Source of the DNA: CAZCWX01 sp964502465
GTDB lineage: Bacteria; Desulfobacterota; Binatia; Bin18
DNA length: 17,340 nucleotides
NCBI GenBank assembly: GCA_964502465.1
Contig: CAZCWX010000604.1
Coordinates: 1 to 17,340 of the forward strand
Reading direction: 5' to 3'
The translations under genes were made by a program, and so were the position numbers. Below, one piece after another: positions 13,974 to 17,340 of the stretch (within the stretch, counting starts at the first letter, position 1; each line of letters starts with the position of its first letter). Under the pieces are notes generated by a model. It saw only the letters and a list, made by a program, of their open reading frames with translations. It was not told the DNA's origin and did not search any database.

Positions 13974-14558
13974 GTGTCTCTTACAGCGAGAACTCCCCGT
14001 GAGGCTTTTCAGACTGTTCAGGATCATCTGAATCGAACTCTGAACAGGGTCCTCACTCACGCTCGGCTTCGATTCTCTGTTCGAAACGCAACACAAGAAA
14101 AAACATCGCTCGCATTCTTCGACAGTCAGGCACGTCCCGTGGCTGTTCGTCTTCACCCTTCTTCGCCCTGGTACTTCTCGTTAAGACAGGAGCTTCAAGC
14201 CATTCCAGAAGGACGAGGATACATTCTCCACACGTTGCAGTATGCCTACCGTATCCAGCGCACCCCTTCAGTACGAGATGAAGCAGAAATACGTTTCGAG
14301 TACGTTTCCCCCGCTACCGATCCTGACTTCCCTTACAGCCGTCATCATGTCCAGTTTCATAGGGATTACCACAGCGTGCGTGACGGGTTCGCTCCCAACA
14401 AGCTGCACATCCCTACAGGTGGAGTCACCATAGCGCAGGTGATGCGCTTTCTGATTGCAGATCTCGGCGTGCCTCCTCTTACAGAGGAATGGGATGAGGT
14501 GTTGCGAGAGAGTGAAAAGCAGTTTCTTGGGTGGACCCGGTGGGATGAGCCGGAGTGA
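13974..14558 (+). CDS. Protein of unknown function, possible partner of the 82-residue protein
   Basis: A 194-residue protein beginning at GTG 13974; no ATG is available because an in-frame stop lies just upstream, and there is no strong ribosome site, so coupling to the preceding gene is likely. The central and C-terminal parts are rich in aromatic and His residues: YILHTLQYAYRIQRTP, RFEYVSPATDPDFPYSRHHVQFHRDY, NKLHIPTGGVTIAQVMRFLI. The layout (YxYRI strand, RxEY, a HH..FH stretch, then HIPTG and a helix) is reminiscent of compact TumE/DUF6516-type toxins, but the N-terminal 80 residues are extra and I cannot confirm membership. Its stop overlaps the next possible start as GTGA. Confidence 0.75.
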   Translation: MSLTARTPREAFQTVQDHLNRTLNRVLTHARLRFSVRNATQEKTSLAFFDSQARPVAVRLHPSSPWYFSLRQELQAIPEGRGYILHTLQYAYRIQRTPSVRDEAEIRFEYVSPATDPDFPYSRHHVQFHRDYHSVRDGFAPNKLHIPTGGVTIAQVMRFLIADLGVPPLTEEWDEVLRESEKQFLGWTRWDEPE

Positions 14559-14761
14559 GGTTAGCCGTCTTTCTTTTTCCTGAGTCATCCGAGCTGTTTT
14601 GCTGCTCTGGCGAGAAAACGTTTCCCTTTATCGGGAGGCCAGAGAAGACGTCTACGCTGGCACCAGCGACCGCAACGGTGGAGTTCCCTCAGAAGCACGT
14701 GTACCTGCCCTTGACTGGCCTTCTTTGGGAATGTAGGGCACTCAGACAGGCGAGACAATGA
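14555..14761 (+). CDS. Doubtful small ORF with 4-nt overlaps at both ends
   Basis: A 68-codon frame starting at GTG 14555, which overlaps the previous stop (GTGA), and ending in the TGA that overlaps the next start (ATGA at 14758). Such overlaps on both sides are typical of operons. Against it: no ribosome site, a composition rich in Phe, Cys and Arg, and no recognisable domain. The 199 bases between the flanking genes hold nothing else I can identify. Confidence 0.35.
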   Translation: MRLAVFLFPESSELFCCSGEKTFPFIGRPEKTSTLAPATATVEFPQKHVYLPLTGLLWECRALRQARQ

Positions 14762-15051
14762 GTTGTTCCAAAGTTCATAAATCCGTGCCAGCCGAACCTG
14801 ACCCAGCACAGCCTAGCCCAAAACCGGCCGCCTCAGGCCATCGGAGCCGAGAGCTGGAATGGTGTCGGACCCACGCTGAGGTCTTGCGCCAGTTTGCCGG
14901 GCAGTGGGTCGTGCTAGAAGGAGAAGAAATTATCGCTCACGGAGAGGGACCTCTCCAGATTGTCGCTGAAGCACGGGCAAAGGGAATTCAGGTTCCCTAC
15001 ATCTTCTATGTTGAAGACACGGATGCAAAGGTAGTGAGGATGGGGCTGTAG
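14758..15051 (+). CDS. DUF5678 domain protein
   Basis: A 97-residue protein. A Pro/Ala-rich, probably disordered N-terminus (residues 1-30) is followed by a DUF5678 domain at about 33-86: ELEWCRTHAEVLRQFAGQWV, then VLEGEEIIAHGEGPLQIVAEA, then IQVPYIFYVE. The pattern of a helix, then GxWVxLxGxxxIAHG, then an A..KG..VPxxxYV strand is characteristic. The domain is uncharacterised. The next gene starts 4 bases after its TAG stop, and its AGGA ribosome site overlaps that stop. The two are therefore translationally coupled. DUF5678 genes are frequently found next to retropepsin-like proteins, as here, but this is from general knowledge and not tested. Confidence 0.85.
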   Translation: MSCSKVHKSVPAEPDPAQPSPKPAASGHRSRELEWCRTHAEVLRQFAGQWVVLEGEEIIAHGEGPLQIVAEARAKGIQVPYIFYVEDTDAKVVRMGL

Positions 15052-15055
15052 GAAC

Positions 15056-15475
15056 GTGGTCACCGTGCAGTATGCCTACGAGATTGCCTACACTCCTGAT
15101 CCTCTTACGGGTGATTCCTTCCCGATACTTCCGCTTCGGATCGCGAACCTGAACAACTCTGGTCGAGCACTGGATATCAATACTTACCTTGACTCGGGTG
15201 CCCAACGCTCCCTATTCGACGGCTGGATCGCAACCGCATTAGGCTTTGATTTGTTGAGCGGACAAGCCCTCTCCTATGGGTCTCTTGGGGGCACGATACA
15301 GGGGAGGCTCCATCAGGTTCGGCTTTCCCATCTTGACCTTGGGGAGTTCGATCTGGAAATCGGCTTCAGTGAGAATCCGATCAGGCGAAACCTTCTTGGT
15401 CGCGATTTTTTCAACTTGATCCAAATCGGGTTCCGTGAAAGATATCTGACCTTCTACGTGATACCCACTCCCTGA
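15056..15475 (+). CDS. Retropepsin-like aspartic protease
   Basis: A 139-residue protein of the clan AA (retroviral-type) aspartic protease fold. The catalytic motif is LDSGA (Asp46-Ser-Gly-Ala), with a following RSLFDGWIATALGFDL region. The second characteristic segment is RNLLGRDFFNLIQI (111-124), where an hhGRDhh turn replaces the flap-end motif of retropepsins. Such enzymes are dimeric, each subunit giving one Asp. DSGA instead of DTGA is a common bacterial variant. It starts with GTG 15056, whose ribosome site AGGA lies in the stop codon region of the DUF5678 gene. There is no signal peptide, so it acts in the cytoplasm; its target is unknown. The DUF5678 partner could be its substrate or regulator. 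Confidence 0.88.
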   Translation: MVTVQYAYEIAYTPDPLTGDSFPILPLRIANLNNSGRALDINTYLDSGAQRSLFDGWIATALGFDLLSGQALSYGSLGGTIQGRLHQVRLSHLDLGEFDLEIGFSENPIRRNLLGRDFFNLIQIGFRERYLTFYVIPTP

Positions 15476-15509
15476 AGTGCCCTTCCCGTAGCGCTTCCCT
15501 GCGTTCGCT

Positions 15510-15845
15510 TCAACCCGGAGTTGATGATTCTTTGTTCCTGTCCAGAAACGCCTCCGGCCAGCCGCCGTGGGCGTCGATCACTTTGTCGATCTCGGCCATC
15601 AAGCGGATGGTTTCGTGCAAGGCGACGACAATCTTGTGATAGTGCGTGATGTCTTCCTCCGTGAGTACACGGCCTTTGCGGTCTTTAAGCCATTTCTCGC
15701 AGACCTGATAGCCACCGATGTGGAAGTTCCAGACGCTCTCTGGTACGCCATAGAGGAAGCCTTACGTGGGATTGATCCACACAGTGTTGCCTTCGTAACA
15801 GACTTTGATGACCTCATTATCACCCTTGCCAACGAATTTCGTCAT
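15510..15845 (-). pseudogene. C-terminal remnant of a type ISP/Eco57I-like restriction-modification enzyme
   Basis: Read on the minus strand, the frame gives FVGKGDNEVIKVCYEGNTVW, then INPT, an in-frame TAA (15762-15764), then GFLYGVPESVWNFHIGGYQV. It continues with CEKWLKDRKGR and KIVVALHETIRLMAEID, and ends AHGGWPEAFLDRNKESSTPG before TGA. GGYQVCEKWLKDRKGR plus the HYxKIVxALxET and GGWPxAF stretches are the signature C-terminus of type ISP (LlaGI-like) and related fused restriction-methyltransferases, part of the target-recognition region. Intact enzymes exceed 900 residues, so only about a tenth is left. The expected ThrGlnTyrPhe (TQYF) after INxT is replaced by T, stop, G, F, so the fragment has decayed further. 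Confidence 0.85.
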
Positions 15846-15848
15846 GTG

Positions 15849-15962
15849 TTTGGTTGGCTTAATGGAAGGCGTATCAAGCAAATGAAAAAGCCAGGGAAAC
15901 CGACTTGCCGGAAAGCCGGGTTACATGGTAAGGTTCCTCACGATCTGAGAAGAAGTGCTGCT
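15849..15962 (+). pseudogene. Tyrosine recombinase (phage integrase) remnant
   Basis: In the plus strand a short frame reads FGWLNGRRIKQMKK, then CRKAGLHGKVPHDLRRSAA. This matches the segment of tyrosine integrases that runs from the NGxxI turn to the HxLRR box, carrying the catalytic His (HDL) and second Arg (LRR). The usual residues between them (AWxTA) are altered to PGKPT. The C-terminal catalytic Tyr and the N-terminal DNA-binding domain are missing. Beyond 15962 the frame no longer resembles an integrase and runs into the tRNA. The start of similarity coincides with the end of the restriction-enzyme remnant. Confidence 0.65.
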
Positions 15963-16022
15963 TTCACGATACCTGGCTTGCTTCTCGGGCTGTTAGCATA
16001 CGAAGTGCTTGAGTTTTCGTGC

Positions 16023-16106
16023 GCGAAAGTGGCGGAATTGGTAGACGCGCAGGATTCAGGATCCTGTGGGGTAAAACCCGTGGGGGTTCGATTCCCCCCT
16101 TTCGCA
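16023..16106 (+). tRNA. tRNA-Leu (anticodon CAG)
   Basis: An 84-base type II tRNA. The acceptor stem GCGAAAG pairs with CTTTCGC (16099-16105), with discriminator A16106. The anticodon stem CAGGA/TCCTG surrounds TTCAGGA, giving anticodon CAG (16057-16059). A long variable arm (GGGTAAAACCC) marks it as class II, and the T arm is GGGGG-TTCGATT-CCCCC. CCA is not encoded. It reads codon CTG. tRNA genes are common attachment sites for integrative elements, and integrase and restriction-enzyme remnants lie just 5' of it. Confidence 0.97.
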
Positions 16107-16112
16107 TAATCT

Positions 16113-16147
16113 AGGGGGTCTGCTCTCAATCGGAGAATGGACCCCCT
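16113..16147 (+). terminator. Hairpin between tRNA-Leu and valS
   Basis: AGGGGGTC (16113-16120) pairs perfectly with GACCCCCT (16140-16147) across a 19-base loop. It starts 7 bases after the tRNA and ends 12 bases before the valS ATG. It could terminate the tRNA transcript or act in the valS leader; the following TTCGTGTT is a poor T-run. The loop contains GGAG (16132-16135). Confidence 0.5.
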
Positions 16148-16159
16148 TCGTGTTCACAT

Positions 16160-17340
16160 ATGGCGCTAGAGAAAACATACGATCCTTCCCTTGTAGAGAA
16201 ACGCTGGCACCCCTTCTGGATGGAGAATGGATATTTTCAGCCAGAGCGGAACCCGACTGGGCAACCGTTCTCTATGGTCATTCCACCGCCCAATATCACG
16301 GGCTCGCTCCACATGGGCCATGCGCTGAATAACACGCTGCAGGACATCCTGTGCCGCTACAAACGTATGGATGGGTACCGGGTTCTGTGGGTACCAGGCA
16401 CCGATCATGCGGGCATTGCAACCCAAAACGTGGTCGAACGCCAGCTTCTAGAACTAGGGACCGACCGCTGGCAGCTCGGTCGAGAGAAATTTGTCGAGCG
16501 CGTGTGGACCTGGCGGGACGAGTCCGGTGGCCACATTACCAACCAACTGAAGGCTCTGGGTGTGTCGTGCGACTGGTCGCGCGAACGTTTTACTATGGAT
16601 GCCGGCCTGTCGCGGGCCGTGCGCGAAGTCTTTGTTCGCCTCTATGATGAAGGGCTGATCTACCGTGGCCGTTATCTGATTAACTGGTGTCCGCGTTGCC
16701 AGACTGCGCTGTCTGATCTTGAAGTCGAGCCGCAAGAGAGCGACGGGCATCTCTATTATCTGGTCTACCCACGCAGCGATGGCACTGGGTCAGTGACTAT
16801 TGCGACGACTCGACCGGAAACGATGCTCGGCGATACGGCTGTGGCCGTGCATCCCGAAGATGAACGCTATCGTGACTGGATTGGGCAGACTGTAACGCTG
16901 CCAGTGCTCGGCCGTCAGATCCCGGTGATCGCTGACGCACGGGTGGATAAAGAGTTTGGTACGGGGGCGCTCAAAGTCACCCCAGCACACGATTTCACTG
17001 ACTTTGACATCGGCCGCGAGCACAGCCTGCCGATGATCTCAATCTTCGACGAATTGGCGCGCATGACGAACGAAGCAGGACCGTACGTGGGAATGGACCG
17101 CTACGAGTGCCGCAGCAAGTTGGTCGAGGATCTGCAGCAATCTGGGGCATTGCTGCGTGTTGAGCCGTACAAGATCATGCTTGGCCATTGCTACCGCTGT
17201 CGTACTGTGGTCGAGCCGTTCCTTTCGACTCAGTGGTTCGTGCGGGTGAAACCGTTGGCTGAAGTTGCCCTTATCGCTGTAAAAGATGGGAGGACGCAGT
17301 TTTTCCCGACCCACTGGGAGAAAACCTATTTTGCTTGGAT
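16160..17340 (+). CDS. valS: Valyl-tRNA synthetase, 3'-truncated by the window edge
   Basis: The frame from ATG 16160 stays open to the last base (393 codons seen of a family length near 900). It begins MALEKTYDPSLVEKRW, a typical ValRS start. HMGH at residues 51-54 is the HIGH-type ATP-binding signature (PPPNITGSLHMGHAL). GTDHAGIATQ follows and TTRPETMLGDTAVAVHPED belongs to the CP1 editing domain. GTGALKVTPAHDFTDFDIG and the CPRCQT and GHCYRCRTVVEPFLSTQWF blocks are also ValRS-specific. The enzyme charges tRNA-Val with valine and hydrolyses mischarged threonyl-tRNA. There is no good ribosome site close to the ATG; the only GGAG lies about 25 bases upstream inside a hairpin loop. The KMSKS motif lies beyond the window. 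Confidence 0.97.
   Translation, partial: MALEKTYDPSLVEKRWHPFWMENGYFQPERNPTGQPFSMVIPPPNITGSLHMGHALNNTLQDILCRYKRMDGYRVLWVPGTDHAGIATQNVVERQLLELGTDRWQLGREKFVERVWTWRDESGGHITNQLKALGVSCDWSRERFTMDAGLSRAVREVFVRLYDEGLIYRGRYLINWCPRCQTALSDLEVEPQESDGHLYYLVYPRSDGTGSVTIATTRPETMLGDTAVAVHPEDERYRDWIGQTVTLPVLGRQIPVIADARVDKEFGTGALKVTPAHDFTDFDIGREHSLPMISIFDELARMTNEAGPYVGMDRYECRSKLVEDLQQSGALLRVEPYKIMLGHCYRCRTVVEPFLSTQWFVRVKPLAEVALIAVKDGRTQFFPTHWEKTYFAW

Noticed and set aside
14236..15079. A 14-base identical stretch (14236-14249 and 15066-15079) that encodes QYAY in both the 194-aa protein and the protease
   Set aside because: About one 14-mer match is expected by chance in a window of this size, and similarity does not extend beyond QYAYxIxxTP.
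15567..16109. A 180-codon plus-strand ORF
   Set aside because: It is a composite: antisense of the restriction-enzyme remnant, then the integrase remnant, then the tRNA-Leu read as protein (AKVAELVDAQDSGSCG is a well-known tRNA-Leu translation).
1..17340. CRISPR array or rRNA genes
   Set aside because: No regularly spaced direct repeats of 23-40 bases and no rRNA-like conserved sequence were seen on either strand.

Overview
The window looks like chromosomal DNA of a Gram-negative bacterium. Periplasmic or outer-membrane style genes (MlaC, BON, CHRD, lipoprotein signals), an F420-dependent luciferase-like oxidoreductase, two eukaryote-style RRM proteins and several small 'domain of unknown function' genes suggest an uncultivated delta-proteobacterial, Binatota or Tectomicrobia-type lineage. 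That placement is an inference from gene content. TGA is used as an ordinary stop, so the genetic code is standard.

Layout. 1-810: 3' part of a membrane fatty-acid desaturase. 1013-1462: small secreted protein. 1609-1679: an inverted pair of REP-like palindromes. 1844-2737: F420-dependent LLM-family oxidoreductase. 2945-4054 (minus): a two-RRM gene and a one-RRM glycine-rich gene, each directly preceded by a terminator-like hairpin. 4395-5144 (minus): three-TM DUF1499 protein. 5326-6231 (minus): SMP-30/gluconolactonase family protein. 6568-6828 (plus): glycine-zipper lipoprotein gene broken by one in-frame TGA. 6909-7040: 43-residue DUF3096 membrane peptide. 7100-8377 (minus): orphan MlaC and a BON-domain protein. 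8805-10756 (minus): secreted CHRD protein and an ECF sigma factor. 11169-11987 (plus): exported protein with two PRC-barrel domains. 12237-13013: LOG-family protein. 13113-13358: small coiled-coil protein.

The accessory-looking part is 13359-16022. A predicted three-way-junction element (13532-13615) precedes a tight plus-strand cluster: an acidic 82-residue protein, a 194-residue protein, a doubtful 68-residue ORF with 4-nt overlaps at both ends, a DUF5678 protein and a retropepsin-like aspartic protease. Next comes a genomic scar: the C-terminal remnant of a type ISP/Eco57I-like restriction-modification enzyme (minus, with an internal stop) abuts a tyrosine-recombinase remnant (plus), just before an intact tRNA-Leu(CAG). 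The window ends inside valS.

Many genes between 6.5 and 12 kb are small envelope or stress-type proteins beside an ECF sigma factor, so a shared envelope-stress role is plausible but not shown. The best candidates for something undescribed are the DUF5678/retropepsin cluster with its structured leader and the paired RRM genes with attenuator-like hairpins.
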